A stretch of DNA of 18,966 nt from Bacteroidales bacterium (lineage in GTDB: Bacteria > Bacteroidota > Bacteroidia > Bacteroidales > UBA932), in assembly GCA_017615435.1 (NCBI GenBank), contig JAGAAF010000029.1, forward strand, positions 1-18,966, given 5' to 3'. Under the pieces are notes generated by a model. That model was not told the DNA's origin and searched no databases. It worked only from the letters and a program-made list of their open reading frames with translations. How positions within the stretch are numbered: the stretch's first letter is position 1; the number at the start of each line of letters is the position of its first letter. The translations under genes were made by a program, and so were the position numbers. Of this stretch, positions 1-7,313 are shown in pieces.

Positions 1-44
1 AAAACGGGAGTTGCAATGAAAACGGTTTCGTACTGTTTGATCAT
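1..44 (-). CDS. rpsF: 30S ribosomal protein S6, N-terminal fragment (cut by window edge)
   Basis: The minus strand has an ATG at 44-42 followed by an open frame to the window edge. The 14 complete codons read MIKQYETVFIATPV, which matches the conserved first strand of ribosomal protein S6 in Bacteroidota (usual form M-x-QYETVFIxTPVLS). S6 binds S18 on the small-subunit platform. In this phylum rpsF normally leads an rpsF-rpsR-rplI operon, which would lie to the left of the window. A consensus promoter about 45 bases upstream supports a real gene start. Only the start is present, so the identification rests on a short but very conserved stretch. Confidence 0.8.
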   Translation of the reverse strand, partial: MIKQYETVFIATPV

Positions 45-87
45 TTTGTTATACGTTAATTAATAATACATCCCCATTTGGGGGCTG

Positions 88-118
88 CAAATATAGACAT
101 TATTTATGAAAAGACAAA
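88..118 (-). promoter_or_regulatory. Promoter of rpsF (Bacteroidota -33/-7 type)
   Basis: On the minus strand TTTG (118-115) is followed after 19 bases by TATATTTG (95-88), a close match to the Bacteroidota consensus TTTG-N19-TAnnTTTG. Transcription would start near 84 and run left into rpsF, giving a leader of about 40 bases. That leader begins with a small GC hairpin: CCCC and GGGG at 80-83 and 72-75, with an AAAT loop. Confidence 0.65.
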
Positions 119-119
119 T

Positions 120-298
120 AAATATATGAAAATAAGCGGATGTCCTTTCATCCTTCGAGAACTCCAGTCGCTTTGCTCCTTCCGGCCCCTTCCATTGTCT
201 ACTTCGTCCTCGCTACGCTCAAACTCGTATCCAACGGACACCTACCCCCTTCCCGTGCCCGGGGGTGGGCACGTCTCTCAGGACGAAAGGTCACTCCG
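120..298. other. Non-coding, structured intergenic segment of unknown role
   Basis: This stretch lies between the stop of the acyltransferase and the rpsF promoter. No plausible protein is encoded in any frame; the open frames crossing it run antisense through the neighbouring gene. It is strongly pyrimidine-rich on the plus strand. It can form a 7-bp hairpin (254-260 with 267-273), a 6-bp stem around the acyltransferase stop (290-295 with 305-310), an 8-bp long-range pairing (203-210 with 280-287) and a 5-bp hairpin (138-142 with 149-153). No T-run follows any stem, so none is a clear intrinsic terminator. It could be a dispersed intergenic repeat, a 3' UTR structure or a small RNA; the sequence alone does not decide. 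Confidence 0.35.
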
Positions 299-856
299 CT
301 ACCTAGTGACGTATCCTTCAGGGTGCTTGGCGGTCAGATGCATATCTTCATACATCTGTTGGATGCGGTCGGTGTCGGCGCGGGGGTTGTCGGTGAGTTC
401 GACGCGGGGACCGCGGCCGAATTCCTTCTTTTTGTAGTCGATATGCGCGAGGTAGACGGGCAGATTGCAGGCCTTGGCGATGGTGTGATATCCGGTTTTC
501 CATTTGTGGACGGCCTTGCGCGTGCCTTCGGGGCAGATGACAAGTATTACCTTCTGGTCGGTGCTGTTCATTTCGTGGATGACCCTCATCAGCATCTCCT
601 GCGGATTCTTACGGTCGATAGGGAAGCCTCCCATAGCGCGCAGAAGCAGCGACACAGGGAAGAAGAAAGCTTCCTTCTTGATCATTACCTTCAGCTTGCC
701 GCCGAGGGAACGATAGTAGAAATAGCCCACCGCGAAATCCCAGATACTGGTGTGCGGAGCGGCGAGCACGACCGCTTTCTGCTCAGGGATGATAGGCTCC
801 GTGGCCTTCCACCCCATCACTTTTTCGTAGATGAATTTGCAGAACTTTTGTCCCAT
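299..856 (-). CDS. Lysophospholipid acyltransferase family protein (PlsC-like), 185 aa
   Basis: This is a small acyltransferase of the PlsC/LPLAT fold, expected to transfer an acyl chain to a lysophospholipid-type acceptor at the inner membrane. It has the catalytic HX4D motif (HTSIWD, residues 35-40), the acceptor-binding segment GGFPIDR (76-82) and the PEGTR block (109-113), in the usual order and spacing. The FFFPVSLLLRAMGGF stretch is a membrane-associating segment. At 185 residues it is about the size of the short Bacteroidales members of this family, which lack extra membrane domains. Its ATG lies one base after the parE stop, so it is almost certainly the last gene of the parE transcript and translationally coupled to it. 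The exact acceptor is not predictable, and I would not call it plsC without biochemical evidence. Confidence 0.85.
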   Translation of the reverse strand: MGQKFCKFIYEKVMGWKATEPIIPEQKAVVLAAPHTSIWDFAVGYFYYRSLGGKLKVMIKKEAFFFPVSLLLRAMGGFPIDRKNPQEMLMRVIHEMNSTDQKVILVICPEGTRKAVHKWKTGYHTIAKACNLPVYLAHIDYKKKEFGRGPRVELTDNPRADTDRIQQMYEDMHLTAKHPEGYVTR

Positions 857-857
857 C

Positions 858-2750
858 CTAGATGTCTACGTCTTCCAACTCTTCCTCCGAACGGAGGTTG
901 GCGCGAACGAAATTCTGGCGCTCGATGGTGTTGTCGCCCATATAGAACTCCATAATCTCGGAGATGCTCTCTTCGTCCGCAAGCTTGACGTGGTCCACCC
1001 TCATCCCTTCACCGATGAAATCGGCGAACTCGTCGGATGAGATCTCTCCAAGGCCTTTGAAGCGGGTGATCTCCACGCCAGTCTTCAGCTTGGCTATTGC
1101 CTTCTCCTTCTCCGTCTGGTCGTAGCAGTAGATATTGTCTTTCTTGTTGCGCACCCTGAAGAGGGGAGTCTGGAGGATATGGACGTGCCCGCGGCGGATA
1201 AGATCCGGGTAGTACTTCATAAAGAAGGTCAGGACCAGCATACGGATGTGCATACCGTCGTCATCGGCATCGGTCGCCACCACAATGCGGTTATAGCGCA
1301 GATCTTCCAGATCGTCCTCCACTCCGAGGGCTGAAATGAGCAGATTGAGTTCCTCGTTCTCGGCCACCTTCTTGCGGCTTTCCTTGTAACAGTTGATGGG
1401 CTTTCCGCGAAGGGAGAAGACCGCCTGATACTTGGCGTTGCGGGCCTTGGTGATGGTTCCGGAAGCGGAATCACCCTCGGTGATAAAGATCGAGGAAGCG
1501 TCGATATAGTCCTGAATCTCCTGGGGAGTCCTCTCGGTGATCTTGTCGTTGTAGTGGTAGACGCAGTCGCGGAGCTTCTTGTTGTACACGCTCGCTTTCT
1601 TGTTCTTCTCGCGTGTCTTCTTCTGGATTCCGGCAATCTCTTCGCGCTCCTGCTTGTTGGACTTTATCTTTTCCTCGATAATGGGAACAATCTCCTTGTG
1701 TATGCGGAGGTAATCGTCAAGTGCCTTCGAAACGAAATCATTGACAAAAGACCTGATGGTAGGGCCTACATCTCCGTTCTTTTCCCAGAGATAGGTCGAG
1801 CCGAGCTTGATCTTCGTCTGGCTTTCGAACTTGGGCTCCTGGATCTGGATCGAAATGGCACCCACGATGCCCTGACGGCAGTCGGCGGGTTCGTAGTTCT
1901 TCCCGAAGAACTCCTTGAGCGTTTTGGCGATCGCCTCGCGGTAGGCCGCCAGATGCGTTCCGCCGTCGCGGGTGTTCTGGCCGTTCACGAACGAGCTGAT
2001 GTTCTCACCGTAGGCGTTGCCGTGGGACAGGACGATCTCGATATCGTCGCCCTCCAGGTGGATGGGCGGGTAGAGCGGTTCCTCGCTGAGATTGTCGTTG
2101 ACAAGGTCAAGCAGACCGTTCTCCGAGCGGTAGGATACGCCGTTCAGAACGAGGGTGAGGCCTTTCTTCAGGTAGGAGTAGTTCTTCACCATCGTCTCCA
2201 CATAATCCATATTGAAGGCGAAATTGCCGAACATCTCGGAATCGGGCTTGAACGATATCAGGGTGCCGTTCTTTTCCTTGGTGGGCTCTTCAGCCTCGCC
2301 GGAAAGCTCGCCCTTCACGAAAGTGGCCCAATGGCTGAGGCCGTCGCGATAAGAGCAGACCCTGAATTCGGAAGAAAGGGCGTTCACGGCCTTCGAACCC
2401 ACGCCGTTCAGACCGACAGACTTCTTGAAAGCCTTGTCGTCGAACTTTCCGCCCGTGTTCAGCACGCTCACCGCCTTGACCACCGAGCCGAGCGGAATGC
2501 CTCGGCCGTAGTCGCGCACGCTCACCAGGCCGTCTTCCGTGATATCGATAGTGATCTGTTTGCCGAAGCCCATCGAGAACTCGTCGATGGAGTTGTCGAT
2601 TATCTCCTTCAGCATCACATAGATACCATCGTCCTGGCTGCGGCCGTCTCCCAGCCTTCCTATATACATACCCGGCCTCATTCGGATGTGGGTAACACCT
2701 TCCAGAGTCCGTATGTTTTCGTCTGTGTATTTAATCTGCTCTTCTGCCAT
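858..2750 (-). CDS. parE: DNA topoisomerase IV subunit B (ParE), 630 aa
   Basis: This is the ATPase and TOPRIM subunit of topoisomerase IV, which with ParC decatenates daughter chromosomes. The GHKL ATPase domain shows the EIIDNS motif with the catalytic Glu (E49) and Mg-binding Asn (N53), DYGRGIP (80-86) and the glycine-rich lid GLNGVGSKAVNALS (113-126). The C-terminal TOPRIM has EGDSASG (from 425), the metal-binding DADDDG (494-499) and the FKGLGEI block near residue 564. The length fits ParE and GyrB alike. I prefer ParE because the DADDDGMHIR stretch and the overall form match Bacteroidota topoisomerase IV B subunits as I remember them. No parC lies next to it. The start is 24 bases after the DUF1573 gene and no good -7 box lies just upstream, so co-transcription with that gene is likely. 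Confidence 0.9.
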   Translation of the reverse strand: MAEEQIKYTDENIRTLEGVTHIRMRPGMYIGRLGDGRSQDDGIYVMLKEIIDNSIDEFSMGFGKQITIDITEDGLVSVRDYGRGIPLGSVVKAVSVLNTGGKFDDKAFKKSVGLNGVGSKAVNALSSEFRVCSYRDGLSHWATFVKGELSGEAEEPTKEKNGTLISFKPDSEMFGNFAFNMDYVETMVKNYSYLKKGLTLVLNGVSYRSENGLLDLVNDNLSEEPLYPPIHLEGDDIEIVLSHGNAYGENISSFVNGQNTRDGGTHLAAYREAIAKTLKEFFGKNYEPADCRQGIVGAISIQIQEPKFESQTKIKLGSTYLWEKNGDVGPTIRSFVNDFVSKALDDYLRIHKEIVPIIEEKIKSNKQEREEIAGIQKKTREKNKKASVYNKKLRDCVYHYNDKITERTPQEIQDYIDASSIFITEGDSASGTITKARNAKYQAVFSLRGKPINCYKESRKKVAENEELNLLISALGVEDDLEDLRYNRIVVATDADDDGMHIRMLVLTFFMKYYPDLIRRGHVHILQTPLFRVRNKKDNIYCYDQTEKEKAIAKLKTGVEITRFKGLGEISSDEFADFIGEGMRVDHVKLADEESISEIMEFYMGDNTIERQNFVRANLRSEEELEDVDI

Positions 2751-2774
2751 TTGTCGTAAAATTGCGGCGCTAAG

Positions 2775-3818
2775 TTACAAAATAATCACGTCAATATAAA
2801 GATGTATCACGCTATGATGCGGGTCATTTGTGTAGAGCGTGATTATTCCCAGGTTATCGCCGTCCGGCTTCATACCGGTCGTGTCCATCTCGAACTCGAA
2901 TACCGCTTTCCCGCCGGCCTTGATGCTGCCGGGGGCCGATTTGACCGTGATCCTGTCGCTGTCCGTATCCAGCTTGTAGACCGTGAGCGGGCTCTTTCCG
3001 CCGTTGGCGATTTTGAAAGAAGCGGTCACCGTGCTGCCGGCCTGAACCGGATCTGCCGCGAACGACCCGTCATACTCGGCCGCCGGGGCCTCCGCACGCT
3101 GCTTCTCGCTCCAGCCGTCGAAGTTCTCGCGCGTCGTGGCCACGAAGCTGACGCTGCCTTCCTGACGTACGCCGTTGACTATCGGCGTTGCGCCATAGAC
3201 ATTTCTGCCCCACAGGGTGCGGTCGGCGGTAACGGTAACACCGAGCATCGCCGTGCTGTTGCCTTCTATCTTAAGCTCGGCCGGAGTGAATGAGAGGAAG
3301 GGGGAGTCGGGATCGAAACTTACGATGATATCCTTCTTGCCCACATTGGCCACCCTGAGCTGGATGCTTTTCTGCTCGCCCTGGCTGAGGTTGCCTACCT
3401 TTATCTCTGACTCCCTGAAGCCAAGCTGGCCGAACTGGACGGTGTAAGTGTCTTTCAGAGGCATTTTCTTCGGGTGCACCACACCGCGAAGGTGCAGGAT
3501 CAGCGGCTTGCGCACTCCCACGAAAGAGACGGTGAGGGTCTTGTCGAAAGCGTACGGACCTTCGTCGTTGGAATACGTCGCCGAGATGGTGCCGCTTGCT
3601 CCGGGCTCTATCATACCCTGAGTCCAGGTGACGCCCGTGCAGCCGCAGGAACTCGCGACCGAGCGTATCATCACCGGTTCACTGGAGATGTTGGTCACAG
3701 TGAACGAACAGTCCAGCGGACCGTCCTTGACGGTAACATCGCCCCAGTCGTGGACGGTCTTGTCCACTGAGACTATCCCGCCAAAGGTGAACAGAGCTAT
3801 TAATAATGCCTTTATCAT
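2775..3818 (-). CDS. DUF1573 domain-containing exported protein, 347 aa
   Basis: This is an envelope protein of unknown function built of immunoglobulin-like beta domains. After a hydrophobic N-terminus (MIKALLIALFTFGGIV), the first domain (about residues 20-110) has the DUF1573 hallmarks: HDWGDV, an FTVTN strand, and SSCGCT followed by an aspartate/glycine-rich strand. A second, degenerate copy covers about 120-210. A third Ig-like unit ends in TLYTNDPHHSVIHLYI, as is common in this family. An in-frame ATG six codons upstream (3836) is rejected because the -7 box TAACTTTG (3831-3824) lies downstream of it; the ATG at 3818 is five bases from the box. The protein is transcribed ahead of parE and the small acyltransferase. 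The CGC motif may be a metal or redox site, but that is a guess. Confidence 0.85.
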   Translation of the reverse strand: MIKALLIALFTFGGIVSVDKTVHDWGDVTVKDGPLDCSFTVTNISSEPVMIRSVASSCGCTGVTWTQGMIEPGASGTISATYSNDEGPYAFDKTLTVSFVGVRKPLILHLRGVVHPKKMPLKDTYTVQFGQLGFRESEIKVGNLSQGEQKSIQLRVANVGKKDIIVSFDPDSPFLSFTPAELKIEGNSTAMLGVTVTADRTLWGRNVYGATPIVNGVRQEGSVSFVATTRENFDGWSEKQRAEAPAAEYDGSFAADPVQAGSTVTASFKIANGGKSPLTVYKLDTDSDRITVKSAPGSIKAGGKAVFEFEMDTTGMKPDGDNLGIITLYTNDPHHSVIHLYIDVIIL

Positions 3819-3820
3819 AA

Positions 3821-3851
3821 TTGCAAAGTTAACCACAAATTGTTACATTTG
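3821..3851 (+). promoter_or_regulatory. Promoter of the ferredoxin gene
   Basis: TTG at 3821-3823 and TACATTTG at 3844-3851 are 20 bases apart and match the Bacteroidota -33/-7 elements. The ferredoxin ATG lies 29 bases after the box. The promoter overlaps the divergent one for the DUF1573 gene, so the two starts may compete. Confidence 0.6.
3824..3831 (-). promoter_or_regulatory. -7 box of the DUF1573-parE-acyltransferase transcript
   Basis: The minus strand reads TAACTTTG (3831-3824), a full match to TAnnTTTG, five bases before the ATG at 3818. Transcription would begin almost at the start codon. No clear -33 element is seen. Confidence 0.5.
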
Positions 3852-3880
3852 CACCAGCGAAATTCTAAACAACAAACATT

Positions 3881-4054
3881 ATGGCTTACAAAATTTCTGC
3901 CGACACTTGCGTCGCTTGCGGAACCTGCCAGGGAGAGTGCCCTACCGGCGCCATCAAGGAAGGAGATGTGTACAGCATCGATCCTGATATCTGCATCGAC
4001 TGCGGTACCTGCGCGGACGCTTGCCCCACCGGAGCTATCACTCCCGGCGAGTAA
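3881..4054 (+). CDS. 2[4Fe-4S] ferredoxin, 57 aa
   Basis: This is a small bacterial-type ferredoxin carrying low-potential electrons. The frame runs from ATG 3881 to TAA 4052-4054. It encodes two copies of the CxxCxxCxxxCP cluster motif: Cys 10, 13, 16, 20 and Cys 38, 41, 44, 48, each followed by Pro-Thr-Gly-Ala-Ile. Cluster I ligands come from the first three Cys of one motif and the last of the other, as in clostridial ferredoxins. The length (55-60 residues) is typical. It has its own promoter and terminator, so it is a single-gene transcript. It is the likely electron acceptor of the pyruvate:ferredoxin oxidoreductase encoded about 5 kb away; that link is inferred from family knowledge, not from linkage. 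Confidence 0.95.
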   Translation: MAYKISADTCVACGTCQGECPTGAIKEGDVYSIDPDICIDCGTCADACPTGAITPGE

Positions 4055-4072
4055 GAAACGCTGAAAGGCAAC

Positions 4073-4102
4073 AAAAAAAGACCGGTACACCGGCCTTTTT
4101 TT
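4073..4102. terminator. Bidirectional intrinsic terminator
   Basis: A run of seven A (4073-4079), a stem CCGG (4082-4085) pairing with CCGG (4090-4093) across a TACA loop, an outer G-C pair, and a run of eight T (4096-4103). It lies between the convergent ferredoxin and acyltransferase stops and would work in both directions. Confidence 0.8.
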
Positions 4103-4104
4103 TG

Positions 4105-5055
4105 TTATCTGAACAACTGGTAGAAGAAATTCGGCGCAAGCCAGAAGAACAGCACCAGTGCAACTGCGCCCCACCAGGGCAGGAAGATGAAACCGAGCAC
4201 CGAGTAGATAATTGTAAGGAGCACGGTGCCGACCAGCCTGCAGCCGAAACGGGTGGTGTTGGACCACGCTTTGTCCTTCAGACGCCTGACTAACAGCTCT
4301 GAAGTGATCCAGATAGGGCAGGAAAGCAGTATCGCCGCGATAATGACGGGCGAAATCACTATGCTGATAAGCCACTTGAGGACCGTGACGACCAGATAAT
4401 CGTTGTCCGGTGCGGGCTCGATAACGAGTTCCTGGATGGCGTCGTGGAGCTTTTCGCTTCTTTCCTTGGGCGGAAGAGCCAGAATTTCCTCGGCGGGAAT
4501 AGCCTTACCATATCTTAAATATATGTCAGGCTTAGGACGGTAGAAATCGGAGTAGCTCAAGCCTATGGGCACGATGTACACCTTCTTGTCCGTCTTCTGG
4601 AGGGCGGCCTCTGCGATGCGGAAGACTCCGCTCTTGACCGGCTGCACTTCGTAGCCGGGGGTGTGCTTTCCTTCGGGGAAGATGCAGAAGGGGACTCCCG
4701 CAATCGCGCATTCGGCCGCCTCGTCGAAGACGGCGAAATTGTTCTTGACCTCGTCCAGTCCGTCGCGGAAACGGGCCATAGGCACCATCCTCAGCCAGGT
4801 GAGTATGCGCGCTACCGCAGGTTTGCGGAAGATGTCCGCACGGGAACCGAAAGCGGTAGGACGGCGGCGGCTCTGGAGTACCACAAGCGCATCCAGCAGG
4901 GTGTTACAGTGGTTGGGAGCGAAGATAAGGGCGGCGTCCTTCGGGAGGTCCTTCTTGCCGTAGGTCCTTATCTTACGGAACATCCTCCGGGTGCAGGCGT
5001 CCACCGGCCACCGAAGGATGTTGTAGAATATGTCTTCCGACTGGATTTTAGCCAT
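4105..5055 (-). CDS. 1-acyl-glycerol-3-phosphate acyltransferase-like membrane protein, 316 aa
   Basis: This is a PlsC/GPAT-like acyltransferase with a C-terminal membrane domain, probably acting in phospholipid or glycolipid synthesis at the inner membrane. The acyltransferase part (about 1-215) has NHCNTLLD (48-55), the Bacteroidota variant of the His-Asp catalytic motif with one extra residue between H49 and D55. It also has MARFRDG (93-99) and FPEGKHT (126-132). Three hydrophobic segments follow: about 222-248, 272-290 and 293-312, the last rich in Trp and Phe. The start is 12 bases after the stop of the repeat-protein gene, so the two are probably one transcript, and the bidirectional terminator closes it. 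It is clearly different from the short acyltransferase at 299-856. The acyl acceptor is not predictable. Confidence 0.85.
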   Translation of the reverse strand: MAKIQSEDIFYNILRWPVDACTRRMFRKIRTYGKKDLPKDAALIFAPNHCNTLLDALVVLQSRRRPTAFGSRADIFRKPAVARILTWLRMVPMARFRDGLDEVKNNFAVFDEAAECAIAGVPFCIFPEGKHTPGYEVQPVKSGVFRIAEAALQKTDKKVYIVPIGLSYSDFYRPKPDIYLRYGKAIPAEEILALPPKERSEKLHDAIQELVIEPAPDNDYLVVTVLKWLISIVISPVIIAAILLSCPIWITSELLVRRLKDKAWSNTTRFGCRLVGTVLLTIIYSVLGFIFLPWWGAVALVLFFWLAPNFFYQLFR

Positions 5056-5067
5056 CGGATATGTGAT

Positions 5068-7254
5068 TTATTGTTCGAGTATCTCGCCGATGCGGGGATC
5101 GTCCTCGCGTGCCACGATAACGAAGCCGTTGCCATCTTCCTTAGCAATTCCGGCAGGGGAGATGAGAACTGTCTCGCGAAGTTTGCGGCTGTCCACGCCG
5201 TTCTCCCTGATGAGGTGAAGCCTTACCTGGGAGACTCGCCTTACGCCGAGGTTGTAGGCCTTGACAGTGTCTTCGCTGTCCGGCGAAACAGGGGCGATAA
5301 GCAGATACTTGGCGCTGCCGTCGTAGGCCTTGATTTCCTTGGAGATCTTGTCCAGCTGCTTGCGGGCGCCGTAGTTGACCCACGCTGCGTTCTCGGGGAA
5401 CACGACATAGATCAGAGTGCTTTCCGGCTCGACGGGGACCTTGACGACCACGGTGTCGGTCTGGACGACAGGGTCCTTCTCCACCACGACGGTATCAACC
5501 TGCACGATCGGATCTTTCTCAATGACTACGGTATCAACCTGGACGACAGGGTCTTTTTCAATAACGACGGTATCTATCTGCACGACAGGGTCTTTCTCGA
5601 TAACGACTGTGTCAACCTGAATGATCGGGTCCTTTTCTACAACCACGGTGTCCGTCTGAACCCTCACCACTTCTTTGACCACTTCGCGGTCGCGGTAGCG
5701 GATCTCGATTTCAGGCTCGGACTGCACGAACACGGTGTCCTTCACGATGACGGGCTCCTTGTCGCGGTAAACGGTCTGGATCTGAACCTCCGGATCGGAG
5801 GCCACGAAAACGGTATCCTTCACGATGACGGGCTCTTTGTTCACATAGACTGTCCTGACCATAATTTCAGGCTCGGACTGCAGGAAGACTGTGTCTTTCT
5901 GAACCTGTATCTGAACCTCCGGTTCGGACTGGAGGAAGACGGTATCTTTGACAACTTTTACCTGAACTTCCGGCTCGAGCTCAAGGAAGACGGTGTCTTT
6001 CTGAACTTTCACCACTTCGCGGTCGCGATAGACGGTGCGGACCTCGATTTCGGGCTCCGACTGGACAAAGACGGTATCTACCAGGACGATAGGCTCCTTG
6101 TCGCGGTAAACGGTCTGGATCTGAACTTCGGGGTCGGTCGCCACAAAAACTGTGTCCCTGAGCACGATGGGCTCCTTGTTCACATAGACCGTCCTGACCA
6201 TAACTTCGGGCTCGGAGTGGACGAATACGGTGTCGGTCTGAACCTTGACCTGCACCTCGGGTTCCGAGAGCACGTACACGGTGTCCACCTGAACAACGGG
6301 CTCGGGGAAGACCGCGTCAGTCGCAGTGGAACTCACGCTGTCCGCATAAACCGTCTTGACCAGAATCTCGGGAAGAGATTTGATGTACACGGTGTCTGCC
6401 TTGATGAAGACGGTGTCTGCTTTTGCCGCACCTGAACCGACCTCCACTACGTCATAGATGGTAAGGGTGTCCACCTGGTTGACCTTGAGGATGACGGTGT
6501 CGCGTACTATCTTCTCGACCTCCTGGGTCTCTTTGACCACGAGGGTGTCGGTCCTGTACTTAACCTTTACGTTGCCCTTTTCTTTTGCGAGTTCTTTCTC
6601 CAGCTCGGCGATGTCGTTTTTATATGACTGGCTGGGATCTTTTGCGTAGACCCTGCCTTTGCCGATGGCTATCCTCATGCCGAGATTGGCTTCGGGATGG
6701 AGATTATGGTAGCTCAGGTGATATGTGTTGACGCCGGCGCGCAGATACAGCCTGAGGCGCCTGTCCACCTGGAACGAAAAGTCCATACCGGCAGTAATGA
6801 CGGGGCGTATGTAATTGCGCCAGTCGCGAATGCTGGTTATGGGAGTGGTGTTCATGTTGTAGATGAGCTCGCCTCCAAGATAAGAACCTATGTGGAAGGG
6901 CGCCCTGGCGCCGACTTCTCCGCCTACCGCAAGATTGGTCCAATCCATAAGGCCCGTGAACCTTAGTCCTGCGTAATAGGGGCTTGTCTTGAAGAAAGCA
7001 TCGGACCTGGAGTCAAGCGAACCTCTCATTGCATATCCCCTGAGGCTTACTGCAAAGCCCATCTGGGGCATAAACCAGCAACCGTATTCAAGTTGGGCCT
7101 CACCGCCCATCGTATAGAAGTCGGGAGAGAAGGGGAGGCCGCCGCCAATGAGAATGTACGACTTCTCACCTAAAACGGTATCCACGTCCTTCTCGGCGAA
7201 GATGGGGCCGGATGCCAGGCAGCACAGCAGTGCGATTAGAATAGTCTTTTTCAC
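5068..7254 (-). CDS. Large valine-rich repeat outer-membrane-associated protein with degenerate OmpA-like C-terminus, 728 aa
   Basis: Function is unknown. From a GTG start the N-terminus is a clean signal peptide (KKTILIALLCCLASG, cleavage likely after PIFA near residue 20). About residues 25-215 are rich in aromatic and Gly alternation like an outer-membrane beta-barrel. A short charged helix follows (NDIAELEKELAKEKG). About 230-590 is a long array of DTVFV-x-SEPEV-type and VDTVVIEKDP-type units. The last 115 residues resemble an OmpA-like peptidoglycan-binding domain (VVFPENA, YNLGVRRVSQVRLHL). The peptidoglycan-contacting Asp region is poorly conserved. An upstream ATG at 7296 is rejected because the -7 box (7287-7280) lies after it. 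An acyltransferase gene follows 12 bases downstream. The protein might span the periplasm; this is inference. Confidence 0.75.
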   Translation of the reverse strand: MKKTILIALLCCLASGPIFAEKDVDTVLGEKSYILIGGGLPFSPDFYTMGGEAQLEYGCWFMPQMGFAVSLRGYAMRGSLDSRSDAFFKTSPYYAGLRFTGLMDWTNLAVGGEVGARAPFHIGSYLGGELIYNMNTTPITSIRDWRNYIRPVITAGMDFSFQVDRRLRLYLRAGVNTYHLSYHNLHPEANLGMRIAIGKGRVYAKDPSQSYKNDIAELEKELAKEKGNVKVKYRTDTLVVKETQEVEKIVRDTVILKVNQVDTLTIYDVVEVGSGAAKADTVFIKADTVYIKSLPEILVKTVYADSVSSTATDAVFPEPVVQVDTVYVLSEPEVQVKVQTDTVFVHSEPEVMVRTVYVNKEPIVLRDTVFVATDPEVQIQTVYRDKEPIVLVDTVFVQSEPEIEVRTVYRDREVVKVQKDTVFLELEPEVQVKVVKDTVFLQSEPEVQIQVQKDTVFLQSEPEIMVRTVYVNKEPVIVKDTVFVASDPEVQIQTVYRDKEPVIVKDTVFVQSEPEIEIRYRDREVVKEVVRVQTDTVVVEKDPIIQVDTVVIEKDPVVQIDTVVIEKDPVVQVDTVVIEKDPIVQVDTVVVEKDPVVQTDTVVVKVPVEPESTLIYVVFPENAAWVNYGARKQLDKISKEIKAYDGSAKYLLIAPVSPDSEDTVKAYNLGVRRVSQVRLHLIRENGVDSRKLRETVLISPAGIAKEDGNGFVIVAREDDPRIGEILEQ
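5452..5646 (-). repeat. Tandem 39-bp repeat inside the valine-rich protein gene
   Basis: Five consecutive units begin at 5452, 5491, 5530, 5569 and 5608, each exactly 39 bases, with a partial sixth at 5647. They encode 13-residue units of the form VVQVDTVVIEKDP. Synonymous differences between units show the array is not freshly expanded. Confidence 0.9.
5695..6230 (-). repeat. Higher-order duplication (339-bp offset) inside the valine-rich protein gene
   Basis: A block of three units (SEPEIMVRTVYVNKEP, DPEVQIQTVYRDKEP, SEPEIEIR...) at about 5695-5890 recurs at about 6034-6229, offset by 339 bases (113 codons). A stretch of over 30 bases around 5755 and 6094 is identical. Each unit is about 25 residues and is built on the motif DTVFV-x-SxPE. 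Confidence 0.8.
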
Positions 7255-7279
7255 TTCTAAGTGATTTTGGTTCAGGATA

Positions 7280-7287
7280 CAAATATA
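7280..7287 (-). promoter_or_regulatory. -7 box of the repeat-protein operon
   Basis: The minus strand reads TATATTTG (7287-7280), a perfect TAnnTTTG. It sits 25 bases upstream of the GTG at 7254 and downstream of the ATG at 7296, which fixes the start. It is back to back with the box of the LysR-type gene. Confidence 0.55.
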
Positions 7288-7299
7288 TAAAATCATTCT

Positions 7300-7307
7300 T
7301 ATATTTG
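7300..7307 (+). promoter_or_regulatory. -7 box of the LysR-domain/lipoprotein operon
   Basis: The plus strand reads TATATTTG at 7300-7307, six bases before the ATG at 7314. The transcript would be nearly leaderless. No -33 TTG is found at the expected spacing. Confidence 0.55.
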
Positions 7308-7313
7308 TGTCGT

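Noticed and set aside
140..955. A 271-codon plus-strand open frame across the left non-coding segment
   Set aside because: Most of it is antisense to the small acyltransferase; the remainder is low-complexity and has no domain.
1554..2759. A 401-codon plus-strand open frame
   Set aside because: It is antisense to parE and has no recognisable domain.
3881..4074. Minus-strand frames across the ferredoxin gene
   Set aside because: The plus frame has two complete cluster motifs, promoter and terminator; the minus frames are shadows.
5452..6230. Possible CRISPR array
   Set aside because: The periodic sequence is coding, units are contiguous without unique spacers, and they translate into a regular protein repeat.
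4663..6435. A 590-codon plus-strand open frame with repeated Asp/Asn/Gly-rich units
   Set aside because: It is antisense to the second acyltransferase and the repeat protein. Its apparent repeats are the shadow of the 39-bp and 25-residue repeats on the other strand, and it has no start context.
7252..7296. Longer N-terminus of the repeat protein from the ATG at 7296
   Set aside because: The promoter -7 box lies inside the extension, and the GTG start gives a standard signal peptide.
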